From positions 186,001-250,000 of the forward strand of contig NZ_CP092361.1 in assembly GCF_022354465.1 (NCBI RefSeq): 64,000 bases of DNA, written 5' to 3'. The position numbers and the translations under genes are program-made. The notes beneath the pieces are model-generated. The model searched no databases. It saw only the letters and a program-made list of their open reading frames with translations, and was not told the origin of the DNA. Below are positions 45,393 to 55,974 of this stretch, piece after piece. Position 1 is the stretch's first letter. Each line of letters opens with the position of its first letter. This DNA comes from Wielerella bovis. Its GTDB lineage: Bacteria; Pseudomonadota; Gammaproteobacteria; Burkholderiales; Neisseriaceae.

Positions 45393-48167
45393 TCAATGTG
45401 CATCGTCCCAATTTGCACCCACGCCGACTTCTGCCAACAATGGCACATTCAACACACCCTCTCCCACGCTCGCCATGATTTCAGGCAATTTTTGGCGGAT
45501 TAAATCCAATTCATCTTGCGCCACTTCCAAAACCAATTCATCGTGAACCTGCATCACCAATTGACTTTTCAGGCTGCCTGAAAGCAAAAATTGTTGCACC
45601 GCAATCATCGCACGTTTAATCAAATCGCTCGCCGTGCCTTGCATGGGCGCGTTAATTGCTGCACGTTCTGCGCCAGCGCGTGCCATCGCATTTTTCGCAT
45701 GAATATCAGGTAAATACAAACGTCGCCCAAACAAAGTTTCCACATAACCCAACGCTGCTGCCTGTTCTTTGGTACGCTGCATATAATCCGCCACACCGAC
45801 ATATCGCGCAAAATAGCGTTTGATAAACATATCTGCCGATACATTATCAATCCCCAACGATTTCGCCAAACCATAACTGCCCATGCCGTAAATCAAGCCA
45901 AAATTAATCGTTTTCGCATAACGGCGTTGTTCAGGCGTAATGTTTTCAGGCAGCATACCAAATACTTCTGCCGCCGTTCTGCGATGCACATCTTCATTAT
46001 TTTGAAAGGCAGCCTGCAAAGTAGCATCGCCCGACAAATGCGCCATAATCCGCAATTCAATTTGCGAATAATCCGCCGAAACAATCACATATCCTTGTTG
46101 CGCAGAAAATGCACGGCGGACTTTGCGCCCTGCTTCTGTGCGAATCGGGATATTTTGCAGATTGGGATTATTGCTCGCCAAACGCCCCGTAATCGCCACC
46201 GCCTGCGCGTAATTGGTATGCACGCGCCCCGTTTGTGCGTTAATCATTTCAGGCAGCTTATCGGTATAGGTAGATTTCAATTTCGCTAAACTACGGTTTT
46301 GTAAAATAATTTTGGGTAAAGGATAATCGTCCGCCAATTTTTCCAACACGCTTTCATCGGTAGAAAAACCGCCTTTCGCCGTTTTTTTCACGCCTTTGGT
46401 GGGAATGCCCAATTTATCAAACAAAATTTCTTGTAATTGTTTAGGAGAATTGAGATTAAACGGTTGTCCAGCCAAATCAAAGGCTTGCTGCTCCAATGCC
46501 AATAATTCTGCGCCCAAAATCGTGCTTTGTTGCGCCAATTCCGCGCGGTCAATAAACACGCCCGTGCGTTCCATCGCAAACAAAACTTGTGCGACAGGCA
46601 ATTCCATTTTTTCATACATTTCAAGTTGTTGCGCGTCCATTTGCGCTTTGAGATGCGATTCAATACGCAAAGCAAAATCCGCATCTTGGCAGGCGTATTC
46701 GGTGGCGTGTGCAATATCCACATCGGCAAACGAAATCGCTTTCGCACCTTTGCCACACAAACTTTCGTAAGTAATCGTTTCCAAGCCGAGCCATCTCGCC
46801 GCCAATTCGTCCAAACCGTGTCCTTTGTGGCTTTCCACAATATACGATGCGAGCATGGCATCACCCACAATTCCTTTTAAATCAATGCCATGGTTTTTGA
46901 AAACGTGTTGGTCATATTTCAGATTTTGCCCGATTTTGCCCAAAGATTCGTTTTCCAAAAATGGTTTCAGGCTGCCTGAAATGGTTTCCCAATCCAATTG
47001 TTGTGCGGCAAATGTGTGTGAAATGGGAATATACACCGCTTCTCCCGCTGCAAATGCGATGGAAATGCCCACCAATTGTGCGGCGAGTGGGTCAAGCGAT
47101 GTGGTTTCCGTATCAAGCCCGATTTGTGAACAAGATTGCAATCGTGCCACCAAGTCCGCCAATTGTTCGGCTGTGGTAATCGATTGATAATTCAAATGAT
47201 TGGGTTGTGGCGCAAGTGTGATTTCATTTTCAGGCTGCCTGAAAGTAGTTTGCGCTTCTGTTTCGGCTGATGCAAATAAATCGCCCGATTCACCTGTGGA
47301 TAAGTGGCTTTCTGCTTCTTTGAGCCATGTTTTGAAACCCAATTCGCGAAACTGTGGCGCAAGTTCTGCCCACATCGGTGTTTGACGCGACAAATCGGCT
47401 AAACCGCGTGGCAATTCTGCTGACAAATCCACATCGGTTTTAATCGTAACCAATTCATACGACAATGGTAATTGTGGCAATGCGGCGCGTAAATTTTCAC
47501 CAATTTTGCCTTTAAATTCATCGGCACGGCGCATAATTTCGTCCAGCGAATTAAATTCTGCCAGCCATTTTGCTGCGGTTTTTTCGCCACACTTTTCCAC
47601 ACCTGGTACGTTGTCCACTTTATCGCCCATCAGCGCGAGAAAATCGCGGATTTGCGTGGGTTTGACGCTGAATTTTGCCATCACGCCATTTTCGTCCAGC
47701 GTTTCATCTTTCATGGTATTAACCAGCGTGATGCGGTCATTGACCAGTTGCGCCATGTCTTTGTCGCCCGTGGAAATAATCACGCGCATATTTTGTGTGG
47801 CAGCCTGAACGGCGAGTGTGCCAATTACGTCATCGGCTTCCACATCGTTGATTTTTAATACTTTCCAGCCCATTAATTGTACCAATTCGGGCAGCTTATC
47901 GGCTTGTGGGCGCAAATCATCGGGCATGGGCGGACGAGTGGCTTTGTAATCGGGATACAGGGTGTGGCGGAAATTTTTGCCTTTGGCATCAAATACGACA
48001 GCGCAATATTCATGTGGTGTTTCATCGCGCAATTTTTGTAGCATTTTCAATACGCCGTAAATGGCGTTAGTGGGCATGCCGTTGGGCGCGGTTAGGTGTG
48101 TGAGTGCGTAAAATGCGCGGTATAAATAGGACGAGCCGTCCACGAGTAAAAGGGTTGGTGCGGTCAT
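45393..48167 (-). CDS. polA: DNA polymerase I
   Basis: Repair and Okazaki-fragment polymerase, 924 residues with all three domains. The 5' nuclease (residues 1-290) has VFDAKGKNFRHTLYPDYKATR and VEADDVIGTLA. The 3'-5' exonuclease has IGLDTETTSLDP, keeping the Asp and Glu needed for proofreading. The polymerase domain has VSADYSQIELRIMAHLSGD, RRYAKTINFGLIYGMG and QVHDELVLEV. Several DUS copies lie inside. A -10 box TATAAT lies about 35 bases upstream on the minus strand. Confidence 0.97.
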   Translation of the reverse strand: MTAPTLLLVDGSSYLYRAFYALTHLTAPNGMPTNAIYGVLKMLQKLRDETPHEYCAVVFDAKGKNFRHTLYPDYKATRPPMPDDLRPQADKLPELVQLMGWKVLKINDVEADDVIGTLAVQAATQNMRVIISTGDKDMAQLVNDRITLVNTMKDETLDENGVMAKFSVKPTQIRDFLALMGDKVDNVPGVEKCGEKTAAKWLAEFNSLDEIMRRADEFKGKIGENLRAALPQLPLSYELVTIKTDVDLSAELPRGLADLSRQTPMWAELAPQFRELGFKTWLKEAESHLSTGESGDLFASAETEAQTTFRQPENEITLAPQPNHLNYQSITTAEQLADLVARLQSCSQIGLDTETTSLDPLAAQLVGISIAFAAGEAVYIPISHTFAAQQLDWETISGSLKPFLENESLGKIGQNLKYDQHVFKNHGIDLKGIVGDAMLASYIVESHKGHGLDELAARWLGLETITYESLCGKGAKAISFADVDIAHATEYACQDADFALRIESHLKAQMDAQQLEMYEKMELPVAQVLFAMERTGVFIDRAELAQQSTILGAELLALEQQAFDLAGQPFNLNSPKQLQEILFDKLGIPTKGVKKTAKGGFSTDESVLEKLADDYPLPKIILQNRSLAKLKSTYTDKLPEMINAQTGRVHTNYAQAVAITGRLASNNPNLQNIPIRTEAGRKVRRAFSAQQGYVIVSADYSQIELRIMAHLSGDATLQAAFQNNEDVHRRTAAEVFGMLPENITPEQRRYAKTINFGLIYGMGSYGLAKSLGIDNVSADMFIKRYFARYVGVADYMQRTKEQAAALGYVETLFGRRLYLPDIHAKNAMARAGAERAAINAPMQGTASDLIKRAMIAVQQFLLSGSLKSQLVMQVHDELVLEVAQDELDLIRQKLPEIMASVGEGVLNVPLLAEVGVGANWDDAH

Positions 48168-48202
48168 ATTAGGCAGCCTGAAAGTAAAATAAATAAGGTG
48201 GA

Positions 48203-48208
48203 ATTATA
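48203..48208 (-). promoter_or_regulatory. Probable polA promoter (-10 box)
   Basis: On the minus strand, TTCGCGTATAATTCC contains TATAAT 36 bases before the polA start; a DUS lies just upstream. Confidence 0.5.
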
Positions 48209-48212
48209 CGCG

Positions 48213-48242
48213 AAAGGCAGCCTGAAAGTGTTCAGGCTGCCT
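48213..48242. terminator. DUS pair upstream of polA
   Basis: AAAGGCAGCCTGAA and TTCAGGCTGCCTT pair around a short loop. Confidence 0.55.
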
Positions 48243-48307
48243 TATGTTGATATTATCGTTTATTACAACGTTGCCAGTTCCCTGATGTACTTATTTGTAC
48301 ACGGGTT

Positions 48308-48442
48308 TTAGATTTTACATGCACCGCCAACGCAATTATCATCTTCTTGCGCAGCGTCTATGCCCCCTTCTACAACCATGCCGTCAAATTGTTCAAACAG
48401 ATTGTCTAAATTGTCAAAATCCAAATCGTCTTGTTCGTTCAT
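48308..48442 (-). CDS. Small acidic protein ending CVGGACKI
   Basis: A 44-residue ORF on the minus strand. It starts MNEQDDLDFDNLDNLFEQFD, a strongly acidic helix-forming stretch, and ends DNCVGGACKI with two cysteines in a CxGGxC pattern. It sits between polA and a MITE. No family is recognised. The CxGGxC end could bind metal, form a disulfide or be a modification site. The biased, protein-like composition and ATG support coding; the ribosome site (AAAGAAAG) is weak. Confidence 0.5.
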   Translation of the reverse strand: MNEQDDLDFDNLDNLFEQFDGMVVEGGIDAAQEDDNCVGGACKI

Positions 48443-48509
48443 AATGTGCTTTCTTTAAAAATAGGATAGATTTCCAGCAAAATTGAATAGACTGCCTGAA
48501 AAATAAATG

Positions 48510-48616
48510 TATAGTGAATTCAATTTAAACCAGTATAGCGTTGCCAGCTCCCTTATGTACTATGTGTACACGGCGGTTGCTGTCGCCTTGTCCTGATTTA
48601 AATTGAATCCACTATA
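48510..48616. mobile_element. Family A (Correia-like) MITE
   Basis: A 107-bp element, TATAGTGAATTCAATTTAAA to TTTAAATTGAATCCACTATA. Confidence 0.92.
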
Positions 48617-48682
48617 TTTTTACTGGAAAACTAAATGGGTTTATGGAAATGGGAAAATAGGGTTATTGAGGTAAATTTCAAG

Positions 48683-48718
48683 TTTTCAGGCTGCCTTAAT
48701 GATAAGGCAGCCTGAAAA
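48683..48718. terminator. DUS-pair terminator downstream of the 66-residue gene
   Basis: TTTTCAGGCTGCCTT and AAGGCAGCCTGAAAA pair around a loop of about six bases. Confidence 0.7.
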
Positions 48719-48761
48719 TAAATTAAAAACACCATTTGAATTTATGGTATTTTTTACAAAA

Positions 48762-48962
48762 TTATTTAGCAGCAAACAGTTTCGCAAAAACTTTTTTCAA
48801 ATCTTCTTCGGTTAAAGATAAACATTTGCGAATGTCGTCAAACGATAAACTACTTACGGCACGATTGACCAATTCTTCTGGTGCGCCCAGTTGTTTCAGT
48901 TTGGCGGCAAGCATTTGTCCCACCATAGATTCCAGAGCTTCTTGTCCTTCTGCTGAATTCAT
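48762..48962 (-). CDS. Small hypothetical protein
   Basis: A 66-residue soluble protein. The ATG at 48962 (MNSAEGQEALESMVGQML) follows AAAGGAACGGAA, a good ribosome site; a longer start at 48977 overlaps it. The predicted fold is three short helices ending in DLKKVFAKLFAAK. It resembles no family I can name. It follows the DUF4124-like gene on the same strand after about 70 bases. Confidence 0.6.
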   Translation of the reverse strand: MNSAEGQEALESMVGQMLAAKLKQLGAPEELVNRAVSSLSFDDIRKCLSLTEEDLKKVFAKLFAAK

Positions 48963-49030
48963 TTCCGTTCCTTTCAATTAGGGTCAAAATCAAAATTGCT
49001 ATTATAACAATATTTTTTCAGGCTGCTTGA

Positions 49031-49705
49031 TTATTTGCGCATTTCTGCTTCTAAAGCCGATAAATTTTGTTGTCTATCGTTGATTAATGTATTTAAGCGT
49101 GCAATCGTTGCGGTATTACCTGATTTTTGTGCGGCAGTCAGTCTTGTTTGTGCTGTACGCAACGCTAGTTTTTCGCGGTCAATTTCTTTTTGTAGAACTT
49201 GGCGACGGGTTAAAACTGGTGATTTAGCTGGTATGGCAACAACTTTTGCTGTTTGGATTCGGGTTTTGCTTTTGGGTTTATTGCGAACGATGGTTTTACT
49301 TTTAGTGGTTTGTTGAGTAGTATCTGTAATTGGTTTAGATGTGGGTGGAATAATTATCGTATCATCAAATGAACCGTATTCCGTTGTGTTCCAAATGCGA
49401 CTGATTTCATCGTTAATGGTTTGAGGAACGCTGGTTGTTGACTCAATGGGTTCTATTGTATTGCTGCTGTCCACAGTTTGTATGATTGGTGCATCTATGA
49501 TGGTATTGGGTGTTTGTGTGGCAAGAGCTAATGGTGTGTGAGCAGTGCTGTTGAGTGCTGAAATATAACATTGTCTACCTGTTTTTTGGGTGGTGTAGTA
49601 GGGTTTATCATTAATCACGCAGATATAGGTTGTTTGGGCGTATACGAGGGGGCTAAATAAACCTGCAAGTAGGAAAAATATTGTTGAAAATAAATGGGTT
49701 TTCAT
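49031..49705 (-). CDS. Exported protein with coiled-coil C-terminus (DUF4124-like start)
   Basis: A 224-residue periplasmic protein. The signal peptide MKTHLFSTIFFLLAGLFSPL is cut after VYA. A short Cys-containing domain follows (TTYICVINDKPYYTTQKTGRQCYIS), of the kind seen in DUF4124 proteins. The middle is Thr/Pro-rich, with a basic KSKTIVRNKPKSKTR stretch. The last 55 residues form a predicted coiled coil (RREVLQKE-type, IDREKLALRTAQTRLTAAQK). Function unknown; cell-wall association is a guess. The start at 49705 is chosen over 49750 because it opens the signal peptide. Confidence 0.7.
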   Translation of the reverse strand: MKTHLFSTIFFLLAGLFSPLVYAQTTYICVINDKPYYTTQKTGRQCYISALNSTAHTPLALATQTPNTIIDAPIIQTVDSSNTIEPIESTTSVPQTINDEISRIWNTTEYGSFDDTIIIPPTSKPITDTTQQTTKSKTIVRNKPKSKTRIQTAKVVAIPAKSPVLTRRQVLQKEIDREKLALRTAQTRLTAAQKSGNTATIARLNTLINDRQQNLSALEAEMRK

Positions 49706-49807
49706 AATTTTAATGTAATGTGAGGCTATGTTAAAGTTGGTATTTATCAAGTTTCAGGCTGCCTGAATGGTTGAGATTAATGACATCGCTAGGCTGTTAT
49801 TGACCCT

Positions 49808-49845
49808 TAAGGCAGCCTGAAAATATTTTTCAGGCTGCCCTTTTG
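49808..49845. terminator. DUS-pair terminator after the N-glycosyltransferase gene
   Basis: AAGGCAGCCTGAAAA pairs with TTTTTCAGGCTGCC. Confidence 0.7.
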
Positions 49846-49872
49846 TGTTTATTTTGAAATAAGCCAAATCAT

Positions 49873-51897
49873 TTATTTTTTAACACGATTATTTTTTTTC
49901 ACAGAAGTGTTTTTGGTGCTACTGCCTTTTGGCTCAGTTTTTTTCGTTTGGGCTTTTTTGGCAGATGTTTTTTTAGTGGCTTTTTCAGCATTTGGTTCAG
50001 TAGTTTGTTCGCCAATCATGATGCCATTTGCTGCACCCCATTCTTGCAGTTTTTGCAAGAATACACGTCCCATTGGGCGAGGGTCGCCAGTAAACAGGGT
50101 TTTTAAGCCATTGTTTTCAATGATATAGCGACGTAATGCCAAGCGTTCTTCATGGTTTTCAGCTAAACGAATCGCGCAAGCAACATAGTCATCGGCGGTT
50201 TTGGTAATCAACCATTCTGGCAAGCCCAAGCGTTTGAACAAACCTTCGTCAATGTGTTCGTGTACTTCTGGACCTGTTTTGCATACGCCCACCAAACCAA
50301 GTGTTACCATGTCAATGATGCCGTTGGTGTTGCCAAATGGGAATGGGTTAATCATCATGTCGCATTGATTCAAGGTTTCCAAATATTTATCGTAACCTTG
50401 ATGTGGATGGGCGGTAACATCGTTGCCCAAATAAGATTTTAGGAAACGTTCTACATACGGATGTGTGACACCGCTGGATTGCCCCAATGCAAAATGGAAA
50501 TGTACTTTAACTTTGGCACGGTCGCGAATGGCTTTGCATGCTTCCAAGAAATAAGGGTTTAATTTCATGGTGGTTGATGCAATACCGATTTGTACAACTT
50601 CTGGGTGATTGCGCAAACGGCATTTTACCTCGTTAGGTGCTAATGCCGATGGTACATAGGGCAGTGCATCTTTGGGTAAACGCAATAATTTTTCGCTGAA
50701 ACATTCTTCGCTGCCAACGTAATCGTCTTCTACAACTACATATTCAATGAATGGCGAATGTGTTGTACCTGGGTGTCCCAAGGCAACAGCTTGAATCGGG
50801 GCAACGCGCGTGTTGCTTAAAAAAATCGGTGCCATGTCCATACCGATGCTTGGCATATACAAAATAGCAGGTTGTACTTGTTCACATATTTCACGAATGC
50901 TTAATAATTTATCTATTATGCTGCTGCGTTCAATTTCGTGGAACTCATCAAATACTTCTCGTCCCGCTTGGTCAACGGCTGGTCCACCGATACCAATCAG
51001 ATGAAAATGTTCACGTGCAGCAACCATAGAAGTGGAATGTGTGCGATAAATGGAATGCGCAGAATGGAAATGTTCCAGCAAAACCACCATAACAGGTTTG
51101 CCATTTTTATAAGCAATTTTGCTAACATCGCGGTCTTTCCAGCCGTATTCTAGTAAATGACGGCGAATGACTTGGTTCAATGCGTCTTTTACATTGTGTT
51201 TATTGGCGGCAACGTCATAACTGCAATGCATATAAACATCATGGCTAATGTTACTTGGGACTTTGTTCAAGTTGGGCAATGTTGCCAATTTTTCAGGGAA
51301 CCATTGCAGAATATTGCCGCGTTTGGTAAATGCTGCTTTTGTGCCAATAAAGCGAGGTGATTGCAAAGCAAAACATAAAGATGCGCATAAATCAGGGTCG
51401 GCATCCCATAACATTTGGAAATTCAAATCTACATTAGATTCTGGCAGATACATAATCGCAAATTTGTAAAATGCAGATTTATTGCTATCCAAGCTCATGG
51501 CTTTCCACAAAGAGTTGGGTTCAGGATTGCGATTATAGGTTGCCAAAATGTGGTCGGCATTGACGTAAGGCGATGATGCAAACACCATATTAATCCAACG
51601 TTGCAACAATAAAAAACGTTGTGCGCCTGCTTCGCTGATAGACAATGCTGGGTCGGTGAATAAAGTGGTTGCAGCGGTGGCAACGCGTGTACAAAAATGT
51701 TTAACCACTTCATATCCCATGCCATTTAATTGATTAGGATAAGCCATATCAATATTTTGCAATCCACCAAAGTTGGCATCTAGTTTTCCTAAAATGGCTA
51801 AAAATTCTTGACAAGCTGCTTCATAATTTTTGGCAGCAACGGCTTGTTCAAAACGTTCTACGCTGGGATTTTGTTGTGGGGTAGACGAAGTAGACAT
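49873..51897 (-). CDS. HMW1C-like cytoplasmic N-glycosyltransferase with Lys-rich tail
   Basis: GT41-family enzyme that attaches glucose to Asn in NX(S/T) sequons of adhesins before export, as HMW1C of Haemophilus, ApNGT of Actinobacillus and the Kingella kingae homolog do. The 674-residue protein has the N-terminal all-alpha domain (residues 1-260) and the GT-B part with HFHSAHSIYRTHSTSMVAAR, FYMPSIGMDM-like LYMPSIGMDMAPIF, GHPGTTHSPFIEYVV, FHFALGQSSGVTHPYVERF, NPFPFGNTNGIIDM and GPEVHEHIDEGLFKRLGLPE. After the usual end (about residue 625) comes a Lys/Thr/Ala-rich tail (KATKKTSAKKAQTKKTEPK and more). No adhesin or secretion gene is adjacent. Confidence 0.93.
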   Translation of the reverse strand: MSTSSTPQQNPSVERFEQAVAAKNYEAACQEFLAILGKLDANFGGLQNIDMAYPNQLNGMGYEVVKHFCTRVATAATTLFTDPALSISEAGAQRFLLLQRWINMVFASSPYVNADHILATYNRNPEPNSLWKAMSLDSNKSAFYKFAIMYLPESNVDLNFQMLWDADPDLCASLCFALQSPRFIGTKAAFTKRGNILQWFPEKLATLPNLNKVPSNISHDVYMHCSYDVAANKHNVKDALNQVIRRHLLEYGWKDRDVSKIAYKNGKPVMVVLLEHFHSAHSIYRTHSTSMVAAREHFHLIGIGGPAVDQAGREVFDEFHEIERSSIIDKLLSIREICEQVQPAILYMPSIGMDMAPIFLSNTRVAPIQAVALGHPGTTHSPFIEYVVVEDDYVGSEECFSEKLLRLPKDALPYVPSALAPNEVKCRLRNHPEVVQIGIASTTMKLNPYFLEACKAIRDRAKVKVHFHFALGQSSGVTHPYVERFLKSYLGNDVTAHPHQGYDKYLETLNQCDMMINPFPFGNTNGIIDMVTLGLVGVCKTGPEVHEHIDEGLFKRLGLPEWLITKTADDYVACAIRLAENHEERLALRRYIIENNGLKTLFTGDPRPMGRVFLQKLQEWGAANGIMIGEQTTEPNAEKATKKTSAKKAQTKKTEPKGSSTKNTSVKKNNRVKK

Positions 51898-51982
51898 AGG
51901 GTAATTCCTTTTGAATTAATGGTGTAATTGAAAAATATGGCTAATGGGAACAGCGTTGAAAATTATTGCCATATTATTTGCA

Positions 51983-52094
51983 TCGTTATTTGAAATAGAA
52001 ATTAAGACAACGCAACCACGACCGTTGTGTACAAATTAAATAATTTATAGGAAGCTGGTAACGTTGTATTCATTATTATTTTAAACGGCTATAC
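51983..52094. mobile_element. Degenerate family B MITE
   Basis: GTTATTTGAAATAGAAATTA at the left, ATTTTAAACGGCTATA at the right, with a recognisable core (AACCACGACCGTTGTGTACA). Confidence 0.6.
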
Positions 52095-52576
52095 TGTTTG
52101 CGCTTCACTGTTTCGTCTCATTAAGTAATTTTTATTCATAAACATAAAATCAAACCATTAATCTTATGCTTATGAATACAGTTTCTATTAATTGGATTAA
52201 AGTGAGCTTACCTACATAATATGTTTGCACATTCTGTGTTGCTATCGTTTTGAACGATACACAAATTTAGAGTTGCGCAAAGATTTCAGTCCACAAGTAA
52301 TCCGCCATAAATATAAAATTAAGCAAACAATATGCCGATGCCGTATGTTAAATTTAGATTACTGATTTGTAAATTGAAAATATCAAAAATCGTTTGTTGA
52401 TATAACGACATGTAGATAAAATAACGACAAATTTAAGAATTTGAAAAAATGATAAGCTGAATTTTTATATTTCCAACGCAAATAGTGTAGAAATAAACCG
52501 CGTTGTTTACATAACAGGTTGAGAAAAATAAGCTTGTAGCATTTCAAATGACGTATCGCCATTTAGTGTAGAAATT

Positions 52577-52655
52577 ATGGTGGATTCAATTTAAATCAGG
52601 ACAAGGCGACAGCGACTGCCGTGTACACATAGTACATAAGGGAGCTGGCAATGCT
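52577..52655. mobile_element. Truncated family A MITE
   Basis: TATGGTGGATTCAATTTAAA and the core up to GGAGCTGGCAATGCT are present; the right terminal repeat is missing. Confidence 0.7.
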
Positions 52656-52743
52656 AGTAATTTCTACAGACGTCAGATTCAAGAGTCCTACAGTTTTGGA
52701 TTTTGAAAGATTTCAAGATGCATGATTGTAGCGTGAAAAACAG

Positions 52744-52781
52744 AAAAAGGCAGCCTGAAAAGTTTTCAGGCTGCCTTTTTG
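52744..52781. terminator. DUS-pair terminator downstream of ileS
   Basis: AAAAAGGCAGCCTGAAAA pairs with TTTTCAGGCTGCCTTTTT. It lies 148 bases after the ileS stop on the minus strand. Confidence 0.75.
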
Positions 52782-52928
52782 TTTGTATCGTATAAATTGA
52801 ATAGAATCAATCAGAAGCTAATGACAGCGTTGTTTTCCTTTGGATTGAACGATTTTGTCTAAAAAAGTTTTGTATCCAATATTGCTGCACTGCTATTGTT
52901 TTTTAAACTATCCAATCTGATTTATACA

Positions 52929-55715
52929 TCATACATGATGACGACTTTCGCCACTACCTTCAATATTCTCTACACATCGTGTACATAGGGTTGGATGCGC
53001 TGCAACTGTTCCCACGTTTGGTGTGTAGTGCCAACAACGTTCACATTTTTGTGCATTAGATACGGTAACTTGTGCGGCTAATTCATCGCCTTGTTGTACA
53101 TGAATAGAGGATACCAACATCACAAATTTCAATTCATCTCCCAGCGTGTCAAGGGCTGAGAATACATCGGTAGGTGCAGTTAATAACACTTCCGCTTGTA
53201 GTGATGAACCAATGGATTTGTCGGCACGCAGAGGTTCAATTGCTGCATTTACAGTAGCGCGAGCAGTGCGGATTGCTGTCCATTTGCTCAATAATTCTGT
53301 TTCGCTAGTAGCAGAGATGGTTGGGAAGTTGTGTAAAGTGTGATACAACACGCTATCTTCTTCGCCACCACCGATAATGTCCCACGCTTCTTCCGCCGTG
53401 AAACACAACACAGGCGACATCAGCAAAACCAAACTGCGTGTAATATGATACAAAGCGGTTTGTGCGCTTCGGCGCGCGTGTCCGTCTGCTTTGGTGGTAT
53501 ACAAACGGTCTTTTAATATGTCCAAATAGAATGAACCCAAATCCTCTGAACAAAATTGCACCAAATCTTGTACCGCAAAATGGAAGGCGTAGCGTGGATA
53601 ATAATCACCAGCAATGCGTTCTTGCAGTTGTCGCGCTAACAACAAGGCATAACGGTCAATTTCTACCATATCGGCAAATGGTACGGTGTCTTCAACTGGG
53701 TTGAAATCTTTTAAATTAGCAAACAAAAAGCTCAACGTATTGCGAATGCGACGGTAACTTTCAGTTACACGTTTCAAAATTTCTTTGGAAATCGCCAATT
53801 CGCCCGAATAATCGGTCGCAGCTGTCCACAGGCGCAAAATATCCGCGCCAAATTCATTGTACACTTCCTGCGGTGCAACTACATTGCCCAAAGATTTGGA
53901 CATTTTATGTCCATTTTGGTCAACCACAAAACCGTGTGTTAATAGTTGTTTATACGGCGCACGCCCAATGGTGGCGCAACCTGTGAGCATGGACGATTGG
54001 AACCAACCGCGATGTTGGTCGCTGCCTTCCAAATATAAGTCAGCAGGATATGCTAATTCAGGGCGTTGTTTCACAACTGAATAATGGGTGCTGCCTGAAT
54101 CAAACCATACGTCCATTGTGTCGGTTAGTTTATCGTACACTTCACAATCTTCGGGCGACAAGATTTCTGCTTTGTCCAAATCAAACCATGCGTTAATGCC
54201 TTTTTGTTCAATCAGTTTGCAAACTTGTTCCAAATATTCGGCAGAATTAGGGTGCAGTTCGCCTGTTTCTTTATGCACAAAAAACACCATAGGCGTACCC
54301 CATGAACGTTGGCGCGACACCACCCAATCGGGGCGACCTTCAATCATAGCTTGTAAACGCGCACGTCCCCATGCAGGGAAAAATTCGGTATTATCTACTG
54401 CTTTTAGGGCATTGTTGCGCAAGGTGTTGCCTGATGTACCTGCTTTGTCCATGCCGATAAACCATTGTGCGGTGGCGCGGTAAATCAGGGGCGTTTTGTG
54501 TCGCCAACAATGCGCGTAACTGTGTTCCAATTTTTTATTAGACAATAACACATTGTTTTCATTCAGCCATTCAATAATCGCCGCATTGCCTTGTTCAAAC
54601 ACGTGCATACCTGCCAAACGCGGTACTTCGCTGATGTAACGTCCTTGCGCGTTCACAGGGTTATACAATTCAATTTTGTATTTATTGCAAACAATATAGT
54701 CTTCCAAACCATGTGCAGGCGCAGTATGCACCAAACCTGTACCTGCTTCGGTGGTAACGTGGTCGCCGTTTAACATCAAAATATCGCGTTGCAAAAATGG
54801 GTGCGACAAAACCAAATGTTCCAATGCTGCACCTGTGGTTTCCGCCAACACAGGGCTGCCTGCAAAACCAAATCGTGCCAATGCGGCTTCTGCCAATTCT
54901 TTCGCCAACACCAATTTGCCGCGTGGCGTATCAATCAATTGATAAACAATGTCCGCGCCCGCAGAAATCGCTTGGCTGGCTGGGAGTGTCCAAGGGGTGG
55001 TTGTCCAAATCACGGCAAAACATTCGCCCGAAAGTTCAGGCAGCCTGAATGCTTTTGCCAACGCTGCGTTATCGTGAAATGGATACGCCACATCAATGGC
55101 TGGGGAAACCTTGTCGCGGTATTCCACTTCTGCTTCCGCCAAAGACGAGCCACAATCCAAGCAAAATTGGACGGGTTTCGCGCCGCGATACAAATAACCT
55201 GCTTTGTAGATTTCGCCCAAAGTGCGGACGGTGTCGGCTTCGGTTTTGTAATCCATGGTCAAATAGGGTTGTTCCCAATCGCCCATAATGCCCAAGCGGA
55301 TAAAGTCTTTTTTCTGACGGGCAATTTGTTCGCTGGCGTATTCGCGGCACAGTTCGCGGAATTTGCCTGCGGGCATGTCTTTGCCGTGTAATTTTTCCAC
55401 CATCACTTCAATCGGCAAACCATGACAGTCCCACCCCGGAACGTAGGGCGCGTCAAAGCCAGCCAAAGTTTTGCTGCGGATAATGATGTCTTTCAAAATT
55501 TTATTGACCGCATGACCGATGTGAATATCGCCGTTGGCATACGGCGGACCATCGTGCAAAATGAATTTTGGGCGACCTGCGGCTTTTTGACGCAGTTTTT
55601 GATAACGTTTTTCGTCTTGCCATTGTTTAACCCATGCTGGTTCACGCTTGGCAAGATTGCCGCGCATAGGGAAAGGCGATTCAAATAAATGGACGGTTTT
55701 GCTGTAATCGGACAT
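52929..55715 (-). CDS. ileS: Isoleucyl-tRNA synthetase
   Basis: Class I synthetase charging tRNA-Ile, with an editing domain against valine. The 928-residue protein shows the HIGH motif in [15 protein letters not shown], the CP1 editing domain (residues 200-400, [14 protein letters not shown]), KMSKS in [10 protein letters not shown] and a C-terminal zinc-binding end (CERCWHY ... CTRCVENI). Length and order are those of the bacterial form. A DUS is embedded near 55040. Confidence 0.97.
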   Translation of the reverse strand: MSDYSKTVHLFESPFPMRGNLAKREPAWVKQWQDEKRYQKLRQKAAGRPKFILHDGPPYANGDIHIGHAVNKILKDIIIRSKTLAGFDAPYVPGWDCHGLPIEVMVEKLHGKDMPAGKFRELCREYASEQIARQKKDFIRLGIMGDWEQPYLTMDYKTEADTVRTLGEIYKAGYLYRGAKPVQFCLDCGSSLAEAEVEYRDKVSPAIDVAYPFHDNAALAKAFRLPELSGECFAVIWTTTPWTLPASQAISAGADIVYQLIDTPRGKLVLAKELAEAALARFGFAGSPVLAETTGAALEHLVLSHPFLQRDILMLNGDHVTTEAGTGLVHTAPAHGLEDYIVCNKYKIELYNPVNAQGRYISEVPRLAGMHVFEQGNAAIIEWLNENNVLLSNKKLEHSYAHCWRHKTPLIYRATAQWFIGMDKAGTSGNTLRNNALKAVDNTEFFPAWGRARLQAMIEGRPDWVVSRQRSWGTPMVFFVHKETGELHPNSAEYLEQVCKLIEQKGINAWFDLDKAEILSPEDCEVYDKLTDTMDVWFDSGSTHYSVVKQRPELAYPADLYLEGSDQHRGWFQSSMLTGCATIGRAPYKQLLTHGFVVDQNGHKMSKSLGNVVAPQEVYNEFGADILRLWTAATDYSGELAISKEILKRVTESYRRIRNTLSFLFANLKDFNPVEDTVPFADMVEIDRYALLLARQLQERIAGDYYPRYAFHFAVQDLVQFCSEDLGSFYLDILKDRLYTTKADGHARRSAQTALYHITRSLVLLMSPVLCFTAEEAWDIIGGGEEDSVLYHTLHNFPTISATSETELLSKWTAIRTARATVNAAIEPLRADKSIGSSLQAEVLLTAPTDVFSALDTLGDELKFVMLVSSIHVQQGDELAAQVTVSNAQKCERCWHYTPNVGTVAAHPTLCTRCVENIEGSGESRHHV

Positions 55716-55974
55716 GGTTTTTGCTCATAAAATTGTTAAGAAATAGGGTTTCAGGCTGCCTTTTTGCGTTACAAATTGCTTATTTTGTTAAAAAATACCC
55801 TTTCAGACTACCTGAAAAAAGTATTTCATTTTATAAGGATTTAGGCAGCCTGAAAAGCAACTTTTCGTGTAAATCGGGAAGTAAATTTCAGTTAAACCAA
55901 TAACAAGTGACTACATTTTTTCAAACACTTGATTATAATGTTTCTCAATTACTCGCAAACGAAAGGAAATCGTT

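Larger units (their letters stand above)
51898..52928. other. 1-kb gene-free region upstream of the N-glycosyltransferase gene
   Basis: No supported coding region. It holds a degenerate family B MITE (51983-52094), a family D end fragment (about 52144-52190), a truncated family A MITE (52577-52655), fragments of the GTCAGATTC palindrome and a DUS terminator (52744-52781) at the ileS side. It probably also contains the promoter of the glycosyltransferase gene. It is the longest empty stretch in the window. Confidence 0.7.
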
